In this document: in pieces, positions 15,813 through 23,406 of the stretch
Position numbering within the stretch: position 1 is the stretch's first letter
How the letters are laid out: the number at the start of each line of letters is the position of its first letter
Assembly (NCBI RefSeq): GCF_902374955.1
Contig: NZ_CABKRX010000089.1
Coordinates: forward strand, 1 to 34,360
DNA from: Bacillus massilioanorexius
GTDB taxonomy: Bacteria > Bacillota > Bacilli > Bacillales > DSM-1321
Direction of reading: 5' to 3'
DNA: 34,360 nt
Program-made: the position numbers and the translations under genes
Notes under the pieces: generated by a model
What the model was told of the DNA's origin: nothing
Database searches by the model: none
The model's input: only the letters and a program-made list of their open reading frames with translations

Positions 15813-16805
15813 CTAGCAAATTCGAGGAAGCATAATTCCATTCAAACGACGTAATCTTCGTTTGATACCTAGTGGTGTTTCTAGCATAAGTTGTCCTTGC
15901 TCAGTCGAATCAATCTTCCCAATACATACAGCATCTTTGCCTTCTGGGAATTGCTTTAATGTATCAAGAACTAATTGTTTATCTTCTTCAGAAACAATGA
16001 TAATGGCTTTACCTTCATTTGCTAGATATAAAGGATCGAATCCTAATAAATCGCAAGCACCATGTACTTCATCTTTTACGACTATTTTATTTTCTTCGAG
16101 CACAATAGAAACTGAAAAATCCTCAGCAATCTCAACTAAAGTAGTAGCAAGTCCTCCTCTAGTTGGATCTCTCATAATTTTCGCTTTAGAAGAAATTGGT
16201 GCTAACATAGCATTTAGAGAAGCACAGTCACTCTCAACTGGAGAAGAAATACCTAATTCACCTCTAGCTGCTAGAATGGCTATTCCATGATCCCCTATAG
16301 AGCCTGAAACGATTACTGCATCACCCGCTTTGAATGTAGGAGAAGAGACATCTTGATTTTCAACTACTCCAATTCCAGTAGTATTAATGAAAACACCGTC
16401 ACAGCTGCCTCGTTCTACGACCTTCGTATCACCCGCTACAATTGATACGCCAGCTTTTTTCGCTTCTTTCGCCATATCTTCGACAATTCTCTTTAAGTCT
16501 TGAATAGCAAAACCTTCTTCAATTACAAAACCACATGTTAAATAAAGAGGTTTCGCTCCGCTAACTGCTAAATCATTCACTGTGCCTGCTATAGCAATCT
16601 TTCCAATTGAACCACCTGGGAAAAACAGTGGTTTAACAACAAAAGAATCGGTTGACACAGCGATTTTTTTGGATGCTAAATCAATAATCGCAGCATCAAA
16701 CATAGCTTCATGATTATGCTTAAAAGCTTCGACAAATAAATCTTGGACAAGACGATGGCTTAATTCTCCTCCATCTCCGTGCGCTAAGCTAATTACTTTT
16801 TCCAT
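15813..16805 (-). CDS. hypE: Hydrogenase maturation factor HypE
   Basis: HypE (330 aa) is an AIRS/PurM-like ATPase that dehydrates the carbamoyl group on its C-terminal cysteine to a thiocyanate, the source of the CN ligands of the Fe centre. The diagnostic C-terminus PRIC ends exactly at the stop codon. GDGGELSHRLVQDLF at the N-terminus and IVAGDTKVVE and RDPTRGGLATTLVEIA in the body are nucleotide-binding blocks. A GGGGGAG ribosome binding site precedes the ATG. It is the last gene of the operon, 39 bp after hypD. Confidence 0.98.
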   Translation of the reverse strand: MEKVISLAHGDGGELSHRLVQDLFVEAFKHNHEAMFDAAIIDLASKKIAVSTDSFVVKPLFFPGGSIGKIAIAGTVNDLAVSGAKPLYLTCGFVIEEGFAIQDLKRIVEDMAKEAKKAGVSIVAGDTKVVERGSCDGVFINTTGIGVVENQDVSSPTFKAGDAVIVSGSIGDHGIAILAARGELGISSPVESDCASLNAMLAPISSKAKIMRDPTRGGLATTLVEIAEDFSVSIVLEENKIVVKDEVHGACDLLGFDPLYLANEGKAIIIVSEEDKQLVLDTLKQFPEGKDAVCIGKIDSTEQGQLMLETPLGIKRRLRRLNGIMLPRIC

Positions 16806-16844
16806 CCACTGCTCCCCCTACTTGTTAATACTTTGTTCCATTTT

Positions 16845-17948
16845 CTATCGAATATATTGATAATATGCCGAACAGCTTCCTTCATCAGACACCATGCACG
16901 GACCAATCGGTTTTCTAGGAGTACATGCTTTTCCAAAGAGTGGACATTGTTCCGGAGAAATTAATCCTCTGATAATTTCACCACAACGACATTTTGTTTT
17001 TCTTGGCTCTTCCAAAGTGACATGATACTTTTTCTTAGCATTAAATTGATCAAATTCCGGTTTCAAATCTAAACCGCTATCTGGAATCATTCCAATACCA
17101 CGCCAAGCTTCGTTCGTTTCGGTAAAGTAAGTAGCCATCATTTTCTGAGCGACTTTATTTCCTTCTTTCGTTACAATCGAAGGATGATCATTAATAATTT
17201 TTGCCTCTTTTTGCAAAGATAAATCGATAAGTTTATATATACCGCTCAATAATTCCGCTGTTTCAAAACCAGAAATAACTCCTGAAATATTATATTCAGC
17301 TGGTAAGAAGCGATAAGCATCTTCACCTAAGACAATTGAAACATGTCCGGGTAATAAGAAACCATCTAAATGGACCTCTCCAGAATCCAATAAATATCTT
17401 AAAATGGGTTCAACCAATTTCGTTGTCATCCAAAGTGAAAAATTCTTTAATTGCCGTTTTTCCGCTTCAGCAACGAGAATTGATAAAATGGGAATCGTTG
17501 TTTCAAAACCGATACCTAGGAAAATAACTTCTTTATCTGGGTTTTCTTCTGCTACTTTAATCGCATCAGTTGGAGAATATAACGTTCGAATATCCTTACC
17601 AGCTGTTTTTTCTTCCATTAAAGATTTAAAAGAGCCAGGTACGCGCATCATGTCCCCAAATGTGCAAATAATACGATTATCTTCACCTGATAAAGAAATC
17701 ATAGCATCGATTGATTGCTGATCTGTTACACAAACCGGGCATCCTGGTCCAGAGATTAAGTTTACTCGATCTTTTAAAGCTTGTTTTACACCTGATTTAG
17801 CTAATGCCATTGTATGTGAACCACACACTTCCATAAAAGCTGGCATTCGGCCATTTACTTCGATAAATTTATCTGCTTTTTCAATGACAGCTTGAAGTAA
17901 GTCTTTACATAATTGTTGCTCAGAGGACTGATTCAGTATTTCTAGCAT
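16845..17948 (-). CDS. hypD: Hydrogenase maturation factor HypD
   Basis: HypD (367 aa) is the [4Fe-4S] scaffold on which Fe(CN)2CO is built with HypC. Conserved blocks are FMEVCGSHT (Cys42), LISGPGCPVCVT (Cys70, Cys73) and the C-terminal cluster-binding region CRCGEIIRGLISPEQC, then GKAC, GPCMVSDEGSC. I choose ATG at 17948 because GGAGGAAG stands about 8 nt upstream, so the gene overlaps the end of hypC by 29 bp. A longer in-frame extension would lie inside hypC and is not supported. Confidence 0.97.
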   Translation of the reverse strand: MLEILNQSSEQQLCKDLLQAVIEKADKFIEVNGRMPAFMEVCGSHTMALAKSGVKQALKDRVNLISGPGCPVCVTDQQSIDAMISLSGEDNRIICTFGDMMRVPGSFKSLMEEKTAGKDIRTLYSPTDAIKVAEENPDKEVIFLGIGFETTIPILSILVAEAEKRQLKNFSLWMTTKLVEPILRYLLDSGEVHLDGFLLPGHVSIVLGEDAYRFLPAEYNISGVISGFETAELLSGIYKLIDLSLQKEAKIINDHPSIVTKEGNKVAQKMMATYFTETNEAWRGIGMIPDSGLDLKPEFDQFNAKKKYHVTLEEPRKTKCRCGEIIRGLISPEQCPLFGKACTPRKPIGPCMVSDEGSCSAYYQYIR

Positions 17949-18156
17949 CAACAAGCTTCCTCCATTCTTCAACACTTTCTCTCGCATATTCTTCATCAAT
18001 TATCGACATGGCTTGTCCAGCATGAACAATCACATATTCTCCTAGCTTGACTTCTGGCACAAAAATAATCCCTACAGTTGTTTGTGACCCCATAACGTCA
18101 ACAACTGCACTATATTCGTGTAATTCTATTACTTTAGCGGGTACGCCAACACACAT
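17920..18156 (-). CDS. hypC: Hydrogenase maturation chaperone HypC
   Basis: HypC (78 aa) is the small chaperone that carries the iron complex to the large subunit. It begins MCVGVPAKV, with the essential Cys2 exposed after removal of the initiator Met. G-x-x-V-I-V-H-A-G-Q/Y-A (GEYVIVHAGQAMSII) is the second family block. GGGAGG precedes the ATG. It starts 2 bp after hypF and overlaps hypD, so translation is probably coupled. Confidence 0.98.
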   Translation of the reverse strand: MCVGVPAKVIELHEYSAVVDVMGSQTTVGIIFVPEVKLGEYVIVHAGQAMSIIDEEYARESVEEWRKLVDARNTESVL

Positions 18157-18158
18157 TT

Positions 18159-20438
18159 TTATTCCTCCCTTAATGCTGATGCTACAATTAATTGTCCATA
18201 TGATAATCCACCATCATTACATGGAATTTGTTTATGAGTATATACTGTAAGTCCATGGGCTGATAATGAATCTATTAATTTACGTTTTATATATCGATTA
18301 TGCATACTCCCACCAGAAAGTACGACTGTTTTATTGAACTTAGGATTTTCCCTTTGGATTTTATTTAAGCTTGCTACAATGGCCTGAACGATTGTTTCAT
18401 GAAAAGAGTTACTTATTTCCTTTACATTTTTTTCATTTAGGACATCTTTATAAATCTCTATAATCATTTTAGAAAAATCGATAATCCATTGTTCGTCTTC
18501 CTTATGAATATCGAAAGAATACGCATTAGATTGTAGATTTATATCAGCTAATTCAGATAATAGTATAGCCGCTTCCCCATCATAGCTTGACTTTTCACAT
18601 ACTCCTATTAATGCCGAAACGGCATCAAATAATCTACCGCAAGTACCTGCGTACACAGTATTCATATTATTTCGAATCATCGCTTCTAATACTGGAATGG
18701 CAGATTTATATTGTGGAAATATACGTGACGCAGCTTCTATCCCTCGTTCACCAAGTATAGCAAGCAACATCGCAGCCGCATTTCTCCATGGCTCAACGAT
18801 ACATTTTTCAACACCTGGTAATGGTGAGTACATAAGATGTGCTAAACGATCAAACCTTTTAGCGTCACCGTACATAATTTCAAAACCCCAAATATGACCA
18901 TCTAATCCATAACCTGTACCATCAAGAATGATGCCATAGGCTGGACGATCTATTTCATTCTCTGCCATGCATGATACCATATGTGCGTGATGATGTTGAA
19001 CTTCAATTATTTCCTTAAATTGATATTCCTGCATAATATGACGATTTTGATACCCCGGATGATAATCAACAACTGCTGTTCTCTTCGGTGGATCAATCCA
19101 TTTCAGTAAATGCTCTAGTTCTTTTTGATAATGCTGTATCGTTTCTTCATTTTCTAAATCACCAATATGTGGGCCAATAAAAACTTGATGATTTCTTCCA
19201 ATTGAAAAGGTTGATTTTTGCTGACCACCAAATGCAATAATTCCATCAACATCATTCTTAACGTTCAATGGATCAGGAACATATCCTCGCGATCTTCTGA
19301 AAAAGTCAGTAAAGCCATCTGCTACTTGTATTACCGAATCATCCACTGGGTGCAATATTTCACGATTATGAATCAGATAATAATCTGCAATATCCCCTAA
19401 GAATCGCTTACACTCTTCATCCTTATAAATGATTGGATGGCCAGAAGGATTCGCACTTGTCATGACAAGTGTCTTTATTTTTCCACCTTGCATGATCAAA
19501 TGATGCAAAGGCGTATAAGGCAACATAACCCCTACCGTTGTCATGTTTGGAGCTACTCCAGCCGCTAAATTATACGTATGATTTTTTTTCAATACGACAA
19601 TTGGAGCTTCTGGACTTTCGAGCAAAGTCTGTTCCTCTGAAGTTATCGATGCAAACTTCAAAATTTCACTAAGAGATGAGCTCATAACAGCTAATGGCCG
19701 ATTTGGACGATTTTTTCGTTGCCTTAATCTTTCAACAGCCTGCTCATCTCTTGCATTACAACAAAGATGATATCCCCCGATACCTTTTACTGCTATAATT
19801 TTCCCCTGCTCAAGTAACTCAATCGTTCGCGATAAGACTTGACTTTCAATGACTTTCCCCTCTTTTGAAAAAAGAAAAACTTGCGGCCCACATTCAGGAC
19901 AAGCAATGGGTTGGGCATGATGTCTTCGGTTTAAAGGATCATTATATTCCTTTTCACAAGCATCACAGAAATCAAATGAAGCCATTGAAGTATATGGTCT
20001 ATCATAAGGCAGTTCGTCAATGATCGTATATCTTGGTCCACACTGTGTACAATTGATAAATGGATACCGATATCTAAAATTTAAAGGATCATTCATTTCA
20101 GTAAGGCATTCTGAACATACGGCAGAATCTATCGGAATAACTAATTTTGAAGCACCTTCTCTTTTACTTGGAATAATGGAAAAATCACTAAAACCTCTAC
20201 ATTTTGTAGAGGAAAAAGTCACTTCATCAATTCTTGAAAGTCTAGGAGCCTTTTCTTTAACTTCCGTTAAAAACTCTTTAACATCTGCACTGTTTCCTTC
20301 AATATAAATCTCTACACCATCCATATTATTCTGAACGGTACCTTTTAAATGTAATTTTTCAGCTAGTTGAAAAACAAAAGGTCGAAAACCGACGCCTTGA
20401 ACTCTTCCTACAATCGAAACCTTTATTGTTTCACACAT
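18159..20438 (-). CDS. hypF: Carbamoyltransferase HypF
   Basis: HypF (759 aa) converts carbamoyl phosphate to a carbamoyl-adenylate and transfers it to the HypE cysteine. The domain order is complete: acylphosphatase (GRVQGVGFRPFV, residues about 5-92), two zinc-finger-like units (Cys108/111/130/133 and Cys158/161/180/183, with matching NDPLN-RYR/H segments), a YrdC-like domain (about 200-385, KGIGGYHLCCNA) and a Kae1-like transferase domain with VQHHHAHMVSCM and VLSGGSMHNRYI. It overlaps the end of hypB by 16 bp and has no clear ribosome binding site of its own, so it is probably translated by coupling. Confidence 0.98.
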   Translation of the reverse strand: MCETIKVSIVGRVQGVGFRPFVFQLAEKLHLKGTVQNNMDGVEIYIEGNSADVKEFLTEVKEKAPRLSRIDEVTFSSTKCRGFSDFSIIPSKREGASKLVIPIDSAVCSECLTEMNDPLNFRYRYPFINCTQCGPRYTIIDELPYDRPYTSMASFDFCDACEKEYNDPLNRRHHAQPIACPECGPQVFLFSKEGKVIESQVLSRTIELLEQGKIIAVKGIGGYHLCCNARDEQAVERLRQRKNRPNRPLAVMSSSLSEILKFASITSEEQTLLESPEAPIVVLKKNHTYNLAAGVAPNMTTVGVMLPYTPLHHLIMQGGKIKTLVMTSANPSGHPIIYKDEECKRFLGDIADYYLIHNREILHPVDDSVIQVADGFTDFFRRSRGYVPDPLNVKNDVDGIIAFGGQQKSTFSIGRNHQVFIGPHIGDLENEETIQHYQKELEHLLKWIDPPKRTAVVDYHPGYQNRHIMQEYQFKEIIEVQHHHAHMVSCMAENEIDRPAYGIILDGTGYGLDGHIWGFEIMYGDAKRFDRLAHLMYSPLPGVEKCIVEPWRNAAAMLLAILGERGIEAASRIFPQYKSAIPVLEAMIRNNMNTVYAGTCGRLFDAVSALIGVCEKSSYDGEAAILLSELADINLQSNAYSFDIHKEDEQWIIDFSKMIIEIYKDVLNEKNVKEISNSFHETIVQAIVASLNKIQRENPKFNKTVVLSGGSMHNRYIKRKLIDSLSAHGLTVYTHKQIPCNDGGLSYGQLIVASALREE

Positions 20439-21082
20439 ACGTCATATGCTTGATCAATCCAAGCAAACCAATCATCTAATCCATCTTTTGTTCTAGCTGA
20501 AAGTGTAATTAATTTGGATTCAGGGTTAATTGCTAATAAATCCTGCTTTGCTGTTTCAACATCGAAATCTAAATAAGGAAGTAAATCTACTTTATTTAAT
20601 AGTACTAACTCTGTTCTCATAAACATTTGTGGATATTTAGGTATTTTATCGTTTCCTTCAGGAACACTTAATACAGCTACTTTATGATTTTGTCCTAAAT
20701 CATATCCTGATGGACAAACCAAATTTCCTACATTTTCAATGAACAGAATATCGATTTGTTCAAGATCGAATTCAGGTAAAGTCGCAGCAATCATTCTGGC
20801 ATCAAGATGGCATCCACCATGTGTATTTATTTGAATCGCTTTAGCTCCTAAAGCTCTAATACGATCCGCATCGCGATCAGTCGCTAAGTCACCTTCAATT
20901 ACACCAATTCGATAACGACTTGATAACGCTTTAACCGTTTCTTCTAATAGAGTCGTTTTCCCAGCACCTGGTGAACTCATTATATTAATCACAAGAGTTT
21001 TAGAGGAGTTAAACAAATCTCTATTAAAGTTTGCCGCCATATTATTATTGGTTAGTACGTTTGTATTTAAAGTTACTTTCAT
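20423..21082 (-). CDS. hypB: Hydrogenase nickel-incorporation GTPase HypB
   Basis: HypB (219 aa) is the SIMIBI GTPase that, with HypA, delivers nickel to the large subunit. The P-loop SSPGAGKTTLLEE (Lys42), the metal/switch block GGCHLDARM (Cys91, His92), ENVGNLVCP and the guanine-specificity NKVD are all present. There is no N-terminal CxxCGC high-affinity nickel motif and no His-rich stretch, so this is the short form that relies on HypA or on other nickel chaperones. It overlaps hypA by 4 bp. Confidence 0.98.
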   Translation of the reverse strand: MKVTLNTNVLTNNNMAANFNRDLFNSSKTLVINIMSSPGAGKTTLLEETVKALSSRYRIGVIEGDLATDRDADRIRALGAKAIQINTHGGCHLDARMIAATLPEFDLEQIDILFIENVGNLVCPSGYDLGQNHKVAVLSVPEGNDKIPKYPQMFMRTELVLLNKVDLLPYLDFDVETAKQDLLAINPESKLITLSARTKDGLDDWFAWIDQAYDVCVKQ

Positions 21083-21438
21083 TGATTCTTATCTCCTTCA
21101 TATGATATTACTTGAAATGTTTCACCAGCTATTAATTTCCCAGAAGGCATATTGCAATTAGGGCAAATCGATATTTTCAAATCAGGTTTATAAGTGGTAT
21201 TGCAAAATACACATTCCGCTTTTGATTCCTCCAATTGAATAAGAAGTTTTGCACTTTGAGAAATGAATAAAGGATTTTGTTCTTTATATATTTCAAATGC
21301 CATAGTTAAGGCATCAGGCATGGCATTACTTAATTCTCCTACCACTAACTCTATTTTTTTAATGGTATTGATTTCTTTCTTTTCAGCATCCTCTTTTATG
21401 ATATTTAATATATCTCCCATTAAAGCCATTTCATGCAT
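21079..21438 (-). CDS. hypA: Hydrogenase nickel-incorporation protein HypA
   Basis: HypA (119 aa) binds nickel through the N-terminal MHE motif (His2) and zinc through two CxxC pairs (Cys76/79 and Cys92/95). Both are visible. The start at 21438 is chosen because the family always begins MHE and AAGGTG stands 7 nt upstream. The five codons further upstream are not part of the family. It is the first hyp gene, ending in a 4-bp overlap with hypB and about 60 bp after the Rieske-like gene. Confidence 0.97.
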   Translation of the reverse strand: MHEMALMGDILNIIKEDAEKKEINTIKKIELVVGELSNAMPDALTMAFEIYKEQNPLFISQSAKLLIQLEESKAECVFCNTTYKPDLKISICPNCNMPSGKLIAGETFQVISYEGDKNQ

Positions 21439-21501
21439 GGTACGCACCTTCATTCATAAGTAAAATCTATAGTATAAAAAATTCGTCTCCTTTATATGGA
21501 A

Positions 21502-21927
21502 TTATGTTCGCTTAATTCCGATATAAATTCCGTCTTCTTCCTCTTTTAAAGAGTGTTCTGATAAAAACCATTCATCTTCTTCCTCATTTTTATGAAAGTG
21601 AACCGTTTTTTCACACATTAAGCATTTACAAGTTTTTTGCATACTTGAAACATTTAGCAGGTTACTACAAGTTGGACATATCCCACTAAACGCCCTCATT
21701 TTCCCATTCACTCGAACAAAAAAGAATGGTTTTTTAAGTATCATCATTTGTTGATAATCCATTAGTTCAGCTGCATTCTTAGCGATGTGAATCCACTCTA
21801 TATTCAATAGTCGATCCGTTGATTTTTTTATTTTTTTTATATCGTCTTCTAAAAACGGTTCATAAACATATTTTACTGTATCAAATAATGAAGTCTTTAG
21901 TTCTTTCAAGAATGCTGAACGCTTCAT
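21502..21927 (-). CDS. Hydrogenase-associated Rieske-like / zinc-ribbon protein
   Basis: This is a 141-residue protein of unknown function inside the hydrogenase operon. The C-terminal part (about residues 65-140) has the strand order of a Rieske domain: PFFFVRVNGKMRAFSGICPTC, then CKCLMCEKTVHFH, then EEEDGIYIGIKR. The two ligand hairpins carry Cys84/Cys87 and Cys102/Cys105 (plus Cys100), not the Cys-His pairs of a [2Fe-2S] Rieske protein, so a rubredoxin-type iron or a structural zinc is more likely. His110 and His112 are nearby. The N-terminal 60 residues are helical and charged. It lies 6 bp after hyaD. It may be an electron carrier or an assembly factor. Confidence 0.8.
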   Translation of the reverse strand: MKRSAFLKELKTSLFDTVKYVYEPFLEDDIKKIKKSTDRLLNIEWIHIAKNAAELMDYQQMMILKKPFFFVRVNGKMRAFSGICPTCSNLLNVSSMQKTCKCLMCEKTVHFHKNEEEDEWFLSEHSLKEEEDGIYIGIKRT

Positions 21928-21933
21928 AGTTAA

Positions 21934-22401
21934 TCAATTCCAATCTTCAACTTGTTTTTTAATATGAGAAATCAATTCAGGGATTTTATTGCTGTTAGTT
22001 TCTGTAAGGCCAACATGAAGATCTAAGGATGTTGGCTGCATACCTATCATAACAATATTTTTCGGATATCTTTCCCTTAACTTAGCAGCCATAAGTACTT
22101 CTTGAAATCCTAATTGGTGAACCGTCATTTTAATACCAAAATAGGCAGGTATTTCGTCACCTACAAGTGTGATGATTGTTCCGCCCTCTTTGCCAGCATT
22201 TATGGCATCAATAATTATTAAATAATCTGTATCTTCAACGGGTCCTAATAACTTCATTCCGTCTGTTGATCCATCAATGACCTCAACATTCGGATTATCT
22301 TGAAATATTTCTTCTAGCATAGGAACAATATGGACTCCAATTCCTTCATCGCTATACAGAGTGTTACCTATACCAAGAATTGTAATTTGCTTATTTTCCA
22401 T
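21934..22401 (-). CDS. hyaD: [NiFe]-hydrogenase maturation protease
   Basis: HyaD-type endopeptidase (155 aa) removes the C-terminal tail of HyaB after nickel insertion. Family blocks are GIGNTLYSDEGIGV (Glu19), LIIIDAINAG (Asp65) and TVHQLGFQEVL (His95), and these three residues correspond to the nickel-sensing ligands of E. coli HybD. It is separated from hyaC by about 200 bp containing a large hairpin and is followed closely by the Rieske-like gene. Confidence 0.96.
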   Translation of the reverse strand: MENKQITILGIGNTLYSDEGIGVHIVPMLEEIFQDNPNVEVIDGSTDGMKLLGPVEDTDYLIIIDAINAGKEGGTIITLVGDEIPAYFGIKMTVHQLGFQEVLMAAKLRERYPKNIVMIGMQPTSLDLHVGLTETNSNKIPELISHIKKQVEDWN

Positions 22402-22489
22402 TTAGATCACCAACGAAATCTTTCTTCCTTATTTTTTGAAGCAAAATTTTTAAGTAAAGCAAGTATTTATGTATTATCAGTCAATGTAG

Positions 22490-22579
22490 AATCAGTGATG
22501 ATTTAGCTACAAAATGAGGTATACTCATTGATCAATGTTAACGAGTGTATACCATGCTTGCAGAAAACCATCACTGATT
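22490..22579 (-). promoter_or_regulatory. Nested intercistronic hairpin between hyaC and hyaD
   Basis: The outer arms AATCAGTGATG (22490-22500) and CATCACTGATT (22569-22579) pair perfectly over 11 bp. Inner arms GGTATAC (22518-22524) and GTATACC (22547-22553) pair too, and the tip holds the palindrome CATTGATCAATG. In the direction of transcription there is no T-run, so it is not a standard terminator. It may stabilise or process the mRNA between the structural and maturation genes (inference). Confidence 0.65.
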
Positions 22580-22608
22580 ATTTTTCACATTTTTATTTTA
22601 TTTAATGT

Positions 22609-23394
22609 TTATTTCTTTTTCTTTTTTGCTTTTGGCTGACTGTGATTTCCTACTGTATCTTTTGGTTCAGTTTTATATCCAGTAATAATGGAAGACATTG
22701 TGCCATTACGTTGTAAATAATCTTCACGCCAAGATAAATAAATATGAGCTACCATGAACACCATAAATAACCAAGCTACAATATGATGCCAAGAACGAAT
22801 TGTAAAGCTATCACCAAAAATATAAGTTAACCACATGAACATGCCACCCATAAATGATTCAGGTTGAGGTTCAAAATACAAAAAGTATCCAGTTAACACC
22901 ATAATAATGGATCCTCCACCAATCATAATCCAATATGCTAACTGTGCAAGTGGATTGTGACCAACATAATGAGGTTTTTTATTTTTCATGAATACGTAAA
23001 ATTTAATTGTTTCCCATAGCTCTTTCCAAAATATTTTTCGGAATATACTTGAAGCTGAATACTTATTTCCTTTATAAAACCAATACCAACGGAACAATAA
23101 GTTTGCTGTAAAGACAAAGGCAGCAAAAAAGTGAATATATCTAGCCCATCCCATCAAATAAGATGGAGTAGCATCTCCAGGTATAATGGCTCCAAACATA
23201 GGATTACCAATGTATATACCAGTAAGCATTAATAATACAATCGCACCAGCATTTAACCAATGGAAAATACGAATAGGCAATTGCCAAACATAAATCTTTA
23301 CCGATTTCTCATTAATCTCTTGAACTTTCGTTACACGATTCGTTTTATAATTCGTTTCCAATGACTCATGATGGTTTGCATGTTGATTTGACAT
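22609..23394 (-). CDS. hyaC: Ni/Fe-hydrogenase cytochrome b subunit
   Basis: HyaC (261 aa) is the diheme membrane cytochrome b that anchors HyaAB and passes electrons to the quinone pool. Four hydrophobic helices are visible, starting about residues 42, 84, 148 and 200, with heme-ligand candidates in IRIFHWLN (His45), RYIHFF, SWHHIVAW and VAHIYLS. The C-terminus ends in a run of lysines on the cytoplasmic side. GGGGGAAG precedes the ATG, 12 bp after hyaB. Confidence 0.96.
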   Translation of the reverse strand: MSNQHANHHESLETNYKTNRVTKVQEINEKSVKIYVWQLPIRIFHWLNAGAIVLLMLTGIYIGNPMFGAIIPGDATPSYLMGWARYIHFFAAFVFTANLLFRWYWFYKGNKYSASSIFRKIFWKELWETIKFYVFMKNKKPHYVGHNPLAQLAYWIMIGGGSIIMVLTGYFLYFEPQPESFMGGMFMWLTYIFGDSFTIRSWHHIVAWLFMVFMVAHIYLSWREDYLQRNGTMSSIITGYKTEPKDTVGNHSQPKAKKKKK

Positions 23395-23406
23395 AGGTCT
23401 TCCCCC

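Noticed and set aside
8700..16000. Mobile element explanation for the intergenic repeats
   Set aside because: There is no transposase, no paired terminal inverted repeat and no target-site duplication visible around the copies.
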